Positions 10,519 to 21,933 of a stretch of 64,000 nt of DNA are shown piece after piece (the first letter of the stretch is position 1; the number at the start of each line of letters is the position of its first letter). Origin of the DNA: an uncultured Ilumatobacter sp. (GTDB taxonomy: Bacteria > Actinomycetota > Acidimicrobiia > Acidimicrobiales > Ilumatobacteraceae); NCBI GenBank assembly GCA_937919625.1, contig CALFRK010000002.1, forward strand, positions 1 to 64,000, read 5' to 3'. Below the pieces are notes generated by a model. It saw nothing but the letters and a program-made list of their open reading frames with translations. It was not told the DNA's origin and made no database searches. Made by a program: the position numbers and the translations under genes.

Positions 10519-11045
10519 TGTCCGACTCACGAATCGACGGTTATGCACGCGGCCTGTTTGAGATCGCTCGCGCAGAAGGCACGATTGACGAGGTCGAAGA
10601 CGAGCTGTTCCGATTCGCTCGCTCGTACGAGGCAAGCGATGCGCTCCGCAATGCCCTGACCGACGAGATGATCCCGGCCGGCAAACGGCAGGCGATCGTC
10701 GAAGACCTGTTGGGCGGCAAGGCCACGTCGACCACGACCCAGCTTGTATCGATGGTGGTCGGATCCGGCCGCGGCCGCGACCTTCCGGCAATCATCGACA
10801 AGCTTGTCGAACGGGCGTCAAACTCGAAGAATCTCGAGCTCGCCGAAGTGCGCAGCGCAGTTGCGCTCACCTCCGACCAGCAGGATCGCCTCAAGGCGGC
10901 GTTGGCCAACGCCACCGGTGTGGAGGTCAATCTCAAGGTGGTCATCGATCCGTCCATCCTGGGCGGCATCGTTGCCACTGTGGGCGACGTCGTCATCGAT
11001 GGCAGCGTCCGTACCCGCGTCGACCAGTTGAAGAGCCGGCTCTGA
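10518..11045 (+). CDS. atpH: F1Fo ATP synthase subunit delta
   Basis: A 175-residue OSCP/delta subunit that joins the b/b' stalk to the top of the alpha3beta3 head. The N-terminal six-helix bundle starts RIDGYARGLFEIARAEG. The C-terminal part has the conserved GGIVATVGDVVIDGSVRTRV followed by DQLKSRL. Length is normal and, unlike the mycobacterial protein, it is not fused to a b subunit. Its ATG overlaps the atpF stop (TGATG). atpA follows 36 bases later. Confidence 0.95.
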   Translation: MSDSRIDGYARGLFEIARAEGTIDEVEDELFRFARSYEASDALRNALTDEMIPAGKRQAIVEDLLGGKATSTTTQLVSMVVGSGRGRDLPAIIDKLVERASNSKNLELAEVRSAVALTSDQQDRLKAALANATGVEVNLKVVIDPSILGGIVATVGDVVIDGSVRTRVDQLKSRL

Positions 11046-11081
11046 GCCGTCGCTGACAAGTTTCCGAAACGAGCACATGAC

Positions 11082-12670
<1,589 letters not shown>

Positions 12671-12674
<4 letters not shown>

Positions 12675-12820
12675 TTGCCGAAATGGACCCGACCCCCACC
12701 ACGAGCGCCGAGGGAAGCGCCAACGACGAGGCTGCCACCGCAGCCGATCTCGTTCGTCGCGCCCCGGCGAACGGTGAGGGTGCGACGATCATGCCAAGTG
12801 ATCCAGGAGGACATCAGTAA
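12671..12820 (+). CDS. Small ORF (45-49 codons) fitted between atpA and atpG
   Basis: Too short for the ORF track. The frame opens with GTG 12671, overlapping the atpA stop (GTGA), or with ATG 12683 eleven bases after GGAG. It ends in TAA 12818-12820, which shares one base with the atpG ATG (TAATG). It reads [18 protein letters not shown], then a short Leu/Arg segment ([10 protein letters not shown]), ending SDPGGHQ. Third positions in the first half are strongly G/C-rich, as in real genes nearby. The product would be a 45-49 residue, acidic, Ala/Thr-rich, probably disordered peptide. It may be a true accessory peptide, or a coupling device that delivers ribosomes to atpG. I recognise no family. 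Confidence 0.5.
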
Positions 12821-14079
12821 TGGCTGGTGGACAAGAACGGATCCTGAAGGGCCGCATCCGCTCGATGCAGGCCACCAAGAAGATCACGCGAGCGATGGAG
12901 TTGATCGCCGGCTCGCGGATCGTCAAGGCCCAGCAGCGAGTGCACGCCGCGGTGCCGTACTCCGAGCGGATCACCGAGGTCGTCAAGGATCTTGCAGCGG
13001 CTGCCGGGTCGTCCGATTCGCCGTTGCTCAAGGGCCGCCCCGAGATCAAGAACACCTGTTACGTGATCATCGCTGCCGACCGCGGATTGTGCGGCGGCTA
13101 CAACGCTGGCGTCCAACGTGCCGCCGAGGGCGAGATCAAGGCCGACGTTCTGGCCGGCAAGGGCTATGAAATCATCTCCGTCGGCCGCAAGGCCGAGAGT
13201 TACTTCAAGTTCCGCGATTATATGCTCGGCCGGACATTCGCCGGATTCAGCGACAAGCCCTCCTACGAGGACGCCAAGCAGATCGGGCAACACGTGGTTG
13301 GGCTGTTCACCAGCGGCCACGTCGACAAGGTCGAGCTGGTCTACACACGTTTCATCACGGCCGGCAGCCAGGAAGTCGTGCTGCGTCCACTCGTACCGCT
13401 GTCGGAAGACACGGTCAGGGGTGGCGACGGCAAGGCCGGCTCCGACGACGGCACCGGTTCCGACTATGAGTTCGAGCCTGATCCGACGACGATCCTCGAC
13501 ACGTTGCTGCCGCGCTACGTCGAAGCTCGCGTTTACGCAGCCCTGCTCAACGCGGCTGCCTCCGAGCACGCATTTCGTCAGCGCGCCATGAAATCGGCAA
13601 CCGACAACGCCGAGGACCTGATCAAGAACCTCAGCATCACGATGAACCGTGCTCGTCAGGCGACGATCACCACCGAGATCATGGAGATCGTCGGCGGTGC
13701 AGAGGCACTCGGGTCCGACAAGGCCGGCAACGATCGCGTCATCGATTTTGACCTTCCGGACGGATTCGGCGAACGCTTCACCGGTGCCGCGTCAATGCCT
13801 GCGTCCACGCTCCAGGGCGCTGCATCGGCAACGGCCACAATCGAGGCGGGTGCTCTCGCGGCCGACGCTCTCGACGAGGGCATCGATGGCATCGGCCCTG
13901 TAATCGAACGCAAACTTCACGAGGCTGGGATCACCAGCTTCCGGCAGATTGCAAACTGGACCGATTCAGACGTCGAGCGGATCGGATCGCAACTCAACTT
14001 CAAGGGCCGAATCGAACGCGAAGACTGGATCGGGCAGGCCAAGGCTGCCCACCTCGCCAAGTACGGCGAGCAACTCTGA
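12820..14079 (+). CDS. atpG: F1Fo ATP synthase subunit gamma with C-terminal helix-hairpin-helix extension
   Basis: A 419-residue rotor subunit, far above the family's usual 285-310. Residues 1-297 are a standard gamma: an N-terminal helix (GRIRSMQATKKITRAMELIA), the Rossmann-like middle (IIAADRGLCGGYNAG), and the C-terminal helix (RARQATITTEIMEIVGGAEAL). A Gly/Asp-rich loop (about 195-222) is inserted before the last helices. Residues 298-345 form a linker. Residues about 350-419 form a domain with the HhH core GIDGIGPVIERKLHEAGI, then FRQIANWTDSDVERI and GRIEREDWIGQAKA. This matches my memory of C-terminal tails on some NuoE and L21 proteins. The reading frame is unbroken. The ATG overlaps the small upstream ORF (TAATG), and AGGAGG precedes it. 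Confidence 0.95.
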   Translation: MAGGQERILKGRIRSMQATKKITRAMELIAGSRIVKAQQRVHAAVPYSERITEVVKDLAAAAGSSDSPLLKGRPEIKNTCYVIIAADRGLCGGYNAGVQRAAEGEIKADVLAGKGYEIISVGRKAESYFKFRDYMLGRTFAGFSDKPSYEDAKQIGQHVVGLFTSGHVDKVELVYTRFITAGSQEVVLRPLVPLSEDTVRGGDGKAGSDDGTGSDYEFEPDPTTILDTLLPRYVEARVYAALLNAAASEHAFRQRAMKSATDNAEDLIKNLSITMNRARQATITTEIMEIVGGAEALGSDKAGNDRVIDFDLPDGFGERFTGAASMPASTLQGAASATATIEAGALAADALDEGIDGIGPVIERKLHEAGITSFRQIANWTDSDVERIGSQLNFKGRIEREDWIGQAKAAHLAKYGEQL

Positions 14080-14123
14080 GGGCAACCGCCCCAAGACATC
14101 GAGCACGAACAAGAAACGGTTGA

Positions 14124-15575
<1,452 letters not shown>

Positions 15576-15581
15576 GTCGTC

Positions 15582-15980
15582 GTGCCGTCCATGACCGTCG
15601 AAGTCGTTTCGCCAGAAGAGGTGCTCTACTCGGGCGAAACCACCATGGTGATCACGCGCACGATCGGCGGCGGTGAGATCGCCTTCCAGCCGGGCCACTG
15701 TGCCTTTCTGGGTGCGCTTCAAGAGTGCCACACGCGAATCTTTCTGGCCGACGGTTCGGTCGAAGACATTGCCGTTCACGGCGGATTCGTCGAGGTCAGC
15801 AACAACAAGGTCTCGATCCTCAGCGACGCCGCCGAGCTCGGTTCGCTGGTCGACATCGGGCGTGCACGCGCCGCCAAGGAACAGGCCGAGCAACGGTTGC
15901 GTCACGAACACGATGCCGAGGCCGTGAGCGCGCTGAGCCGAGCCCACGCCCGCCTCAACGCCGCCGGCGTCAGCTTCTGA
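15582..15980 (+). CDS. atpC: F1Fo ATP synthase subunit epsilon
   Basis: A 132-residue central-stalk subunit that couples gamma to the c-ring and can inhibit hydrolysis. The N-terminal beta-sandwich (MTVEVVSPEEVLYSGET, GGEIAFQPGHCAFLGAL) is typical. It is followed by the two-helix C-terminal domain (DIGRARAAKEQAEQRLRHEH, SALSRAHARLNAAG), so the inhibitory hairpin is present. The start is GTG 15582 with AAGGAG upstream at 15564-15569; the ATG at 15591 is an alternative. It is the last gene of the atp operon; no hairpin terminator was seen in the 35 bases before the next gene. Confidence 0.95.
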   Translation: MPSMTVEVVSPEEVLYSGETTMVITRTIGGGEIAFQPGHCAFLGALQECHTRIFLADGSVEDIAVHGGFVEVSNNKVSILSDAAELGSLVDIGRARAAKEQAEQRLRHEHDAEAVSALSRAHARLNAAGVSF

Positions 15981-16015
15981 CGCCCCTTCGTGCCGCCCTG
16001 GCGTAGATTCGCGGC

Positions 16016-16792
16016 ATGAGAAGCTATCCGTTCGCCTCTGCTCTGATTACCGGAGCATCTTCCGGCATCGGCGAGGCGATGGCACGTGAACTCGCCGGGG
16101 CCGGTGTTGCGACCGTTATCGTCGCTCGTCGCGAGGACCGGCTGCGGGTGATCGCTGAGGCTTTCGACGCTGTAGAGGTGCTGGTCGCCGACCTGCTCAC
16201 CGCCAAGGGCCAGCGAGCGGTCGCCAAGCGGATCGGCTCTTCGAGCAAGCCAATCGAGCTGGTCGTCAACAATGCCGGGTTCGGCACCAACGGTGTGTTT
16301 GCCGAGCTGGATGTCGATCGGCTGTCCGACGAGGTTGAACTGAACGTCGCCGCCCTGACCCGACTTAGTCATGCGGCGCTGGCTGCGATGATGCCGCGCG
16401 GCCGTGGCTGGCTGTTGAACGTGTCGAGTGTTGCCAGCTTCCAGCCGGCTCCAAAACTTGCGGTCTACGCGGCCACCAAGGCGTATGTGACCAGCCTCAC
16501 CGAGAGTCTCCACGAGGAGGCGCGCGGTACCGGTGTCCACGTCACAGCGGTGTGTCCCGGTCTGACCAGGACCGAGTTCATGGCGGTCAGCAATACCGAC
16601 ACCTATGCCGATCAGTTCCCTGGCTTTGTCTGGACCAGCGCCGATCAGGTGGTGCGCACGGCATTGGCCGATGTGATTGCCAACCGGGCGCTCTCGGTGC
16701 CTGGCGCGCAGTACAAGGCGATGACGGTGGCCGTCAACATGACGCCGCGCTGGTTACGTCGTCGTGTGTCTGGCTTGATCCAACGCGGCTGA
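16016..16792 (+). CDS. Short-chain dehydrogenase/reductase, class DltE/YqjQ-like
   Basis: A 258-residue classical SDR that probably uses NADP(H). It has the nucleotide motif TGASSGIGEAMA, then VARREDRL (an Arg-rich second strand that suits NADP), NNAGFGTNG, the catalytic Ser in LLNVSSVASF and the YAATKAYV catalytic Tyr-Lys pair. The sequence after the active site (VCPGLTRTEF) is also typical. The substrate cannot be inferred. It lies 35 bases after atpC on the same strand, perhaps by read-through, and is convergent to glpX. Confidence 0.9.
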   Translation: MRSYPFASALITGASSGIGEAMARELAGAGVATVIVARREDRLRVIAEAFDAVEVLVADLLTAKGQRAVAKRIGSSSKPIELVVNNAGFGTNGVFAELDVDRLSDEVELNVAALTRLSHAALAAMMPRGRGWLLNVSSVASFQPAPKLAVYAATKAYVTSLTESLHEEARGTGVHVTAVCPGLTRTEFMAVSNTDTYADQFPGFVWTSADQVVRTALADVIANRALSVPGAQYKAMTVAVNMTPRWLRRRVSGLIQRG

Positions 16793-16805
16793 GCGACCCC
16801 CGCCA

Positions 16806-16821
16806 GCGAGCTAGCGCTCGC
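16806..16821. terminator. Hairpin between convergent SDR and glpX genes
   Basis: GCGAGC and GCTCGC form a perfect 6-bp GC-rich stem with a TAGC loop, placed between the SDR stop (16792) and the glpX stop (16825). It could end transcripts from both sides. There is no U-run on either strand, so it would be a non-canonical terminator. Confidence 0.4.
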
Positions 16822-16824
16822 CGC

Positions 16825-17823
16825 TCAGGTGTAGTCGATGGCGCTGAACTGCTGCAGCTTGCGCACATGGTGGTGGGCATCGATGAATCGTACGGTGCCG
16901 CTGCGCGAGCGCATTACCAGACTCTGAGTGTGGGCGCCCCTCGAGTTGAATCGCACGCCGCGCAGCAACTGACCATCGGTCAGGCCGGTGGCCGCAAAGA
17001 AACAGTTGTCGCCCTGGATCAGATCGTCCTGGGTGAGCACGTGATCAAGGTCGTAGCCGGCACCGATCACCGCCGCGTGCTCTTCGTCTGATTGCGGTAG
17101 CAGGCGGACCTGCATCTCTCCGCCCATCGCCTTCATCGCCGCAGCAGCGATGACCGCCTCGGGAGTGCCGCCTACCCCGAACAGCACATCGATGCCGGCA
17201 TCTGGCCAGGCGGTGGCGATTGCTCCGTACACGTCGCCGTCGCGGATCAGCCGGATCCGGGCGCCACTGGCACGCACCTCGCTGATCAGTTCGGCGTGGC
17301 GGGGGCGCTCGAGGATGATGGCGGTCAGATCGCGCACACTGGTCTGTTTAGAGCGGGCGATCCAGCGCAGGTTCTGAGTCGCTGACGCTGTGATGTCGAT
17401 CGATCCGATCGAGTCGGGGCCGACCGCGATCTTTTCCATGTAGAACGACGGTCCTGGATCGAACATCGAACCACGCTCGCCGACGGCGATCACGGCGAGG
17501 GCATTGTTGACACCCTTGGCTGTGAGGGTGGTGCCATCGATCGGATCGACGGCGACGTCGACCAGAGGATCGCTGCCGTCGCCGACCTGTTCGCCGTTGT
17601 AGAGCATCGGGGCTTCATCTTTTTCGCCCTCTCCGATGACGACGATGCCGTTCATCTGCACGCTGGAAAGGCTGAGCCGCATCGCGTCGACGGCAGCGCC
17701 ATCGGCTCCGAGCTTGTCGCCGCGCCCAACCCATCGTGCCGAGGCGAGCGCTGCGGATTCGGTGACACGCACCAGTTCCATCCCGAGGTTGCGGTCTGGA
17801 CGTTGGATTGCCGGACTAGGCAT
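16825..17823 (-). CDS. glpX: Class II fructose-1,6-bisphosphatase
   Basis: A 332-residue GlpX-type phosphatase that converts fructose-1,6-bisphosphate to fructose-6-phosphate in gluconeogenesis. GlpX is the main FBPase of actinobacteria. Metal-site motifs are [12 protein letters not shown] and [12 protein letters not shown] of the lithium-sensitive phosphatase fold. [15 protein letters not shown] and the C-terminal [18 protein letters not shown] are family-specific. The ATG at 17823 ([19 protein letters not shown]) is chosen. The track ORF extends 118 codons further, into the region that serves as the promoter and N-terminus of the divergent S9 peptidase. Confidence 0.95.
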   Translation of the reverse strand: MPSPAIQRPDRNLGMELVRVTESAALASARWVGRGDKLGADGAAVDAMRLSLSSVQMNGIVVIGEGEKDEAPMLYNGEQVGDGSDPLVDVAVDPIDGTTLTAKGVNNALAVIAVGERGSMFDPGPSFYMEKIAVGPDSIGSIDITASATQNLRWIARSKQTSVRDLTAIILERPRHAELISEVRASGARIRLIRDGDVYGAIATAWPDAGIDVLFGVGGTPEAVIAAAAMKAMGGEMQVRLLPQSDEEHAAVIGAGYDLDHVLTQDDLIQGDNCFFAATGLTDGQLLRGVRFNSRGAHTQSLVMRSRSGTVRFIDAHHHVRKLQQFSAIDYT

Positions 17824-18019
17824 AATCGACACCGTAGTGGTCGCACTCCCAGTCGCACGCATCCGTGTCGACCTGAGCGTTGCCTCGTCGAGGCCGTCGT
17901 TGGATATCTGGGCGTCGGGTCGCAAGACCGACGTGTGGCACCGCCTGGATTCGGTCGACACCAGCATGCACCCCGGCCGACCATCCGTGAGAACAGATCT
18001 GGCGCCTACCCTCACCGAG

Positions 18020-19789
18020 ATGGAGATCAGCGTCGATATGTGTCTCGCCGGCCGCAACCTGACCGAACCGCGGCCCTCACCGGATGGCTCGTTGGTAGCT
18101 TTCGTGGCTGGGTGGGGAAGCAGCTCCGCGATCTGTGTCGTGCCGGTCACCGGCGGGCCGGAACGAATCGTCACCACCGAGCAGCAGCCGGCACCGGGGC
18201 GTGGCCTCGCCGGGGGGTGCTTCGACTGGCTGCCCGATGGCTCGGGGGTCGTCTACTGCGGGCGTGATGGCAATCTCTGGATTCAGCCGATGCCGGGCGG
18301 CGCCGCCCGTATGGTCTCCAACATCGCAAAGGGTCGCACGATCGAAGCACCATCGCTTGCACCTGACGGATCGTTCGTGACGGCAGTTGTCGATCAGGCA
18401 GAGCTGTGGCGCTGGTTTCTCGATGGCGTTCGCCCAGCCGAGCGGCTCGATGACGGCGCCGCCGATTTCGTGTTCGATCCGTACGTCACGGCGTGCGGCA
18501 GCACTGTGTTGTGGACCACATGGAACGTGCCAGATATGGCATGGGACGCTGCCCAGGTGCAGCGTCTGGTGCTCGACGGGTTCGGGCGAGACGAGTTTCG
18601 GCCGCCCGGCGCGGTGCAGCAATCTCGCACGATGCCCGACGGAACAGGTATCGGTGTGCGCGACGACACCGGATGGATGAATGTGTGGCTCGGAGATCAG
18701 CCGCTGGTCGACGAGCCGTTCGAGCACGCCGGACCGACGTGGGGGATGGGTCAGCGGTCGTATGCCAGCTCGCCGGACGGTTCGATGGTGGCCTTCACTC
18801 GCAACGAGCGTGGGTTCGGGCGGTTGTGCGTGGCCAACGTCGAGACACGCGCAGTCCAAGAGGTCGGGCGCGGCGTACACGGCCAGCTGGGCTGGCGGGG
18901 CGCGCATCTCACGGCGATTCGCACTGGGGCGCGCACGCCGACCCAGATCGTCGCCTACGACGTGAATACCTGGGAGCGCACCACGCTGGCGGTCGGCCCG
19001 GTTGCCGGTTGGGAGTTCGCTGGTCTCCCTGAGCCGGAACTGTTCGACGTCGAGCACGATCGCGTCAGCCTCCACGCCCGACGCTATGTGGCCGGCCAGG
19101 GGCGCACACTGTGCTGGGTCCACGGTGGCCCGACCGATCAGTGGCAGGTCGAGTTCATGCCCCGGATCGCCTATTGGTGGTCACAGGGCTGGGATGTGCT
19201 GGTGCCCGATCCGCGCGGCACTACCGGGCACGGTCGCGCCTATCAGCAGGCGTTGCGGGGCGGTTGGGGTCGGCTCGACGTCGACGACACAGCGGCGATC
19301 CTGGGCGGGTCGCATTTGGCCGGGTACAGCTCGCCAGATCGCACGGTCATGATGGGTGGTTCGTCAGGTGGACTCACTGCGCTGGGGGTGCTTGGTCTGC
19401 ATGCCGGCCTGGCGGCCGGTGGGGTCGTGTTGTACCCGGTGACAGACATGGTCGTGCTGGCCGAGAAGAGCCATCGTTTCGAGGCGCACTACACGCTCAG
19501 TCTGGTTGGGCCGCTCGATGACGTCGAGCTGTACACGCAGCGGTCACCACTGACCTACTGCGAACGAATCGACGTTCCGTTGCTAGTGATGCATGGCGAC
19601 GCCGACCCTGTGGTGCCGTTGTCGTCGACGCTCGATCTGGTCGATCGCATGCGTGCCGCAGGGCGCGAGGTGGAGCTGATCGTGATGGAGGGCGAGCGGC
19701 ACGGTTTTCGGGACCCTTCCAACAAGCGACTCGAGTACGAACGAACCAGTGAGTTCCTGTTGCGCGTGGTCGATCTCTGCGCAGACTAG
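18020..19789 (+). CDS. S9 family prolyl oligopeptidase / acylaminoacyl-peptidase-like serine hydrolase
   Basis: About 589 residues. The N-terminal part (to about 340) shows propeller-like repeats such as [16 protein letters not shown] and [14 protein letters not shown]. The C-terminal alpha/beta-hydrolase domain has the oxyanion strand [21 protein letters not shown], the nucleophile [11 protein letters not shown], the acid [10 protein letters not shown] and the histidine GERHGFRD. It probably hydrolyses small peptides or acyl-amino acids. ATG 18020 (MEISVDM) is the likely start, but no strong Shine-Dalgarno is visible and an upstream ATG (near 17969) is possible. No signal peptide is seen. 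It is unrelated in neighbourhood to the first S9 enzyme at 328. Confidence 0.88.
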   Translation: MEISVDMCLAGRNLTEPRPSPDGSLVAFVAGWGSSSAICVVPVTGGPERIVTTEQQPAPGRGLAGGCFDWLPDGSGVVYCGRDGNLWIQPMPGGAARMVSNIAKGRTIEAPSLAPDGSFVTAVVDQAELWRWFLDGVRPAERLDDGAADFVFDPYVTACGSTVLWTTWNVPDMAWDAAQVQRLVLDGFGRDEFRPPGAVQQSRTMPDGTGIGVRDDTGWMNVWLGDQPLVDEPFEHAGPTWGMGQRSYASSPDGSMVAFTRNERGFGRLCVANVETRAVQEVGRGVHGQLGWRGAHLTAIRTGARTPTQIVAYDVNTWERTTLAVGPVAGWEFAGLPEPELFDVEHDRVSLHARRYVAGQGRTLCWVHGGPTDQWQVEFMPRIAYWWSQGWDVLVPDPRGTTGHGRAYQQALRGGWGRLDVDDTAAILGGSHLAGYSSPDRTVMMGGSSGGLTALGVLGLHAGLAAGGVVLYPVTDMVVLAEKSHRFEAHYTLSLVGPLDDVELYTQRSPLTYCERIDVPLLVMHGDADPVVPLSSTLDLVDRMRAAGREVELIVMEGERHGFRDPSNKRLEYERTSEFLLRVVDLCAD

Positions 19790-19816
19790 ACACCGACCAG
19801 GCGGTAGCGTCATCGC

Positions 19817-20596
19817 ATGGTCTTCGTGAACAAGTCAGGCGCCGACGGCGAGGAAGAGTCGGCCGATGTTGCCTCAGGGGCACCTCCGGCATTCGACATC
19901 GATTTCGATCCCAACGATCCCGACCAGGTCAAGGTCCACTACAACCTCACGGGGTGGGGCCTCGATCAGCGTGCCGAACTTGCCGAGACCCTCGCTGAGC
20001 TGGGCGTTCCCCACCTTTGGGAGGGCGAGGAGCTAATCGTTCCCGAGGTCATCGAGAATGATGTCGACGCACTATTCGACCACCTCGAGGCCGAGATCGG
20101 CCCGTTCCCCGTGCCGCTCCTCGAGGACGATGCATCGACCGAATTCGGACTGGACGAATGGCCCTTTCGCGACATCGAAACCTTGAAGCAGGCTTTGATC
20201 GAGTCCGAGATTCCCCACGCCTGGCAAGGTCGCACATTGCTCGTGGCCCACGACGCCGAGAACGTGGTCGACGACCTGCTCGACGCGATCGAGGCTGGTG
20301 AGGTGGCGTCGCTCGACGACGACGCCGTGGCCCCCGACGGTGCTCTTCACGAGTTGTACGTTGCCGCCGACCGTCTGGCCCGCGACGCCACCCATGCGCC
20401 GGCTCGCAATACGGTGCTCAATCTGGTGCCCCAACTCTCACCGGCCGCACCCCCGTTCGGTCTTGCCGTTGGGGCGTGGAGGGCGATCGTCGAACGCGCC
20501 CACGTTTTGTTGGCGTTGTTCGAGTCAGCCGCCGACCCCGAGCTGCTGAAGGCGGGCGCCGACGATCTGCGCCTCGCTTGTCGCCCTTACGTGTGA
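19817..20596 (+). CDS. Hypothetical acidic protein with a tandem-duplicated domain
   Basis: A 259-residue, strongly acidic soluble protein that I do not recognise. Two similar units of about 60 residues can be seen. The first contains LAETLAELGVPHLWEGEELIVP then NDVDALFDHLEAE. The second contains LKQALIESEIPHAWQGRTLLVA then NVVDDLLDAIEAG. The shared pattern is helix, (I/V)PH.W.G, strand, acidic helix. The last 80 residues form a mainly helical Ala/Leu-rich domain. It sits 27 bases after the S9 peptidase on the same strand. No catalytic motif is visible. Confidence 0.75.
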   Translation: MVFVNKSGADGEEESADVASGAPPAFDIDFDPNDPDQVKVHYNLTGWGLDQRAELAETLAELGVPHLWEGEELIVPEVIENDVDALFDHLEAEIGPFPVPLLEDDASTEFGLDEWPFRDIETLKQALIESEIPHAWQGRTLLVAHDAENVVDDLLDAIEAGEVASLDDDAVAPDGALHELYVAADRLARDATHAPARNTVLNLVPQLSPAAPPFGLAVGAWRAIVERAHVLLALFESAADPELLKAGADDLRLACRPYV

Positions 20597-20665
20597 CGCC
20601 GGCGCTGTTCGGCCGAGGGCGACAACGCGGCAACTTGGTCGCAGGGCGAAAGTAGTCTCACGCTC

Positions 20666-21367
20666 ATGTTGCTCGCCGAGCTCGAGGTCTTCCATACGCG
20701 TCCCGCGGTGCCGACGCGCCGGGTTTCGTTGGGCAACCTTGTGCTGCCCGTTTCGCCTCCGCCGGGCTTTGGCGGGTTGCTGCTCGGTGCGGTCGTGGCC
20801 AACCACATCTCCGGTGTCGACGACGACATGCATGGTGACATCGCACGGTTGATCAACGAGATTGAGAACGCCCAACGTGTGGTGCAGCCGCGACTACGTC
20901 ACCGATTCCAGGCCGACCGGCATGGTCTGTCGCATAGCCGTCATCAGATGATCGGCCGGAATGACGAGATCGAATTCGAGTTCGGAACCACGGGCAGTGA
21001 TCTGGCCCAGGTGCTCGGCGCGGTTTATGCCGTCGAGCGGCTCGAGCAGTCGAGCCGACGGGTGGTCGCGCCAGTGTTGACCAAGGCGCTTCGTTGGCGT
21101 GGACCGATCGGGCCGGCGCTCGTGGCCTACCTCGCCGGTGCCCAGTCGACGGCCTTGGCTTCGCTCGCCGACCCGAGAGGATGGGCGATGGCGATCCTCG
21201 GCTTTCCTCCCGATTCAGCTGAGCCGTCGAAACGGGCGATCCTCAAGAACTACCGGCTCCGAATGCGTGACGTACACCCCGATCACGGCGGCGAGGCGCA
21301 AAACGCAAGCAAGGCGATCCTTGATCTCAACGAGGCCCGCCGGATCCTGTCCGGAGTGCCTGTCTGA
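20666..21367 (+). CDS. Hypothetical protein with C-terminal J-domain-like segment
   Basis: A 233-residue protein. The N-terminal 160 residues are unrecognised and contain a proline/glycine-rich strand region and RLRHRFQADRHGLSHSRHQ. The last 65 residues look like a J-domain: SKRAILKNYRLRMRDVHPDHGG with the HPD tripeptide, then a helix (SKAILDLNEARRIL). A J-domain would stimulate the ATPase of an Hsp70 partner. Its position at the C-terminus rather than the N-terminus is unusual for DnaJ. The stop overlaps the next start (TGATG), which links it to the alpha/beta hydrolase. Confidence 0.75.
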   Translation: MLLAELEVFHTRPAVPTRRVSLGNLVLPVSPPPGFGGLLLGAVVANHISGVDDDMHGDIARLINEIENAQRVVQPRLRHRFQADRHGLSHSRHQMIGRNDEIEFEFGTTGSDLAQVLGAVYAVERLEQSSRRVVAPVLTKALRWRGPIGPALVAYLAGAQSTALASLADPRGWAMAILGFPPDSAEPSKRAILKNYRLRMRDVHPDHGGEAQNASKAILDLNEARRILSGVPV

Positions 21368-21933
21368 TGACCGTGCTGTTGTACCCAGGGGCTGGCTCGG
21401 ATTCGTTTCATTCGTCACTGATGGCGATCGAGCAGGCGGTCGCTCCACACCATTGTGTGCGGGCCGACTTTGGGTATCGCAAGCAGGGCCGCAAGGCCCC
21501 TGACAGGGCACCCAAGCTGCTCGCCGAGATCCGGGACGAGTTGGCCGACTTACAGCCAGATCAACCGCTCGTTTTGGGGGGCCGCTCGATGGGTGGACGG
21601 ATGTGTTCGATGATCGCCGCCGGCGTCGACGAGATCGACCCTCCACACAATCTGAAAGGGCTCGTGCTGATCAGCTACCCGTTGCATCCGCCTGGCAAAC
21701 CAGATCGCTTGCGGGTTGATCACCTTGCGCTGATCACTGTGCCAACGCTGTTCATATCCGGCGCACGAGACACGTTTGGCACACCGGATGAGCTGAGGCG
21801 CTGGACTGCCACGATGCCAAACAAGGCGAGGGTCATGCACTTGTTCATCGAGGGCCGTGGGCACGATCTGAAGGGTTCAGATCACACGATCGCCGGCGCC
21901 GTGCACGACTTCCTCGAGCGAATTATCCGCTAG
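21367..21933 (+). CDS. Small alpha/beta hydrolase, KANL3/Tex30-like
   Basis: A 188-residue hydrolase of the dienelactone-hydrolase-like branch. YPGAGSDSFHSS begins it in place of HGAGG. The nucleophile elbow is GGRSMGGRM, the acid lies in SGARDTFG and the histidine in GRGHDLKG, so the triad is complete. Substrate unknown, probably a small ester or thioester. It is translationally coupled to the J-domain gene (TGATG). Its last 11 bases overlap the convergent MFS gene. Confidence 0.85.
   Translation: MTVLLYPGAGSDSFHSSLMAIEQAVAPHHCVRADFGYRKQGRKAPDRAPKLLAEIRDELADLQPDQPLVLGGRSMGGRMCSMIAAGVDEIDPPHNLKGLVLISYPLHPPGKPDRLRVDHLALITVPTLFISGARDTFGTPDELRRWTATMPNKARVMHLFIEGRGHDLKGSDHTIAGAVHDFLERIIR

Noticed and set aside
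12675-13169. 164-codon + strand ORF spanning the alpha-gamma gap
   Set aside because: Runs out of frame through the real gamma gene and has shadow composition; only the short frame ending at 12820 fits the gene borders.
17824-18177. Longer N-terminus for GlpX as in the ORF track
   Set aside because: The extra 118 codons are not GlpX-like and overlap the promoter and start of the divergent S9 gene.
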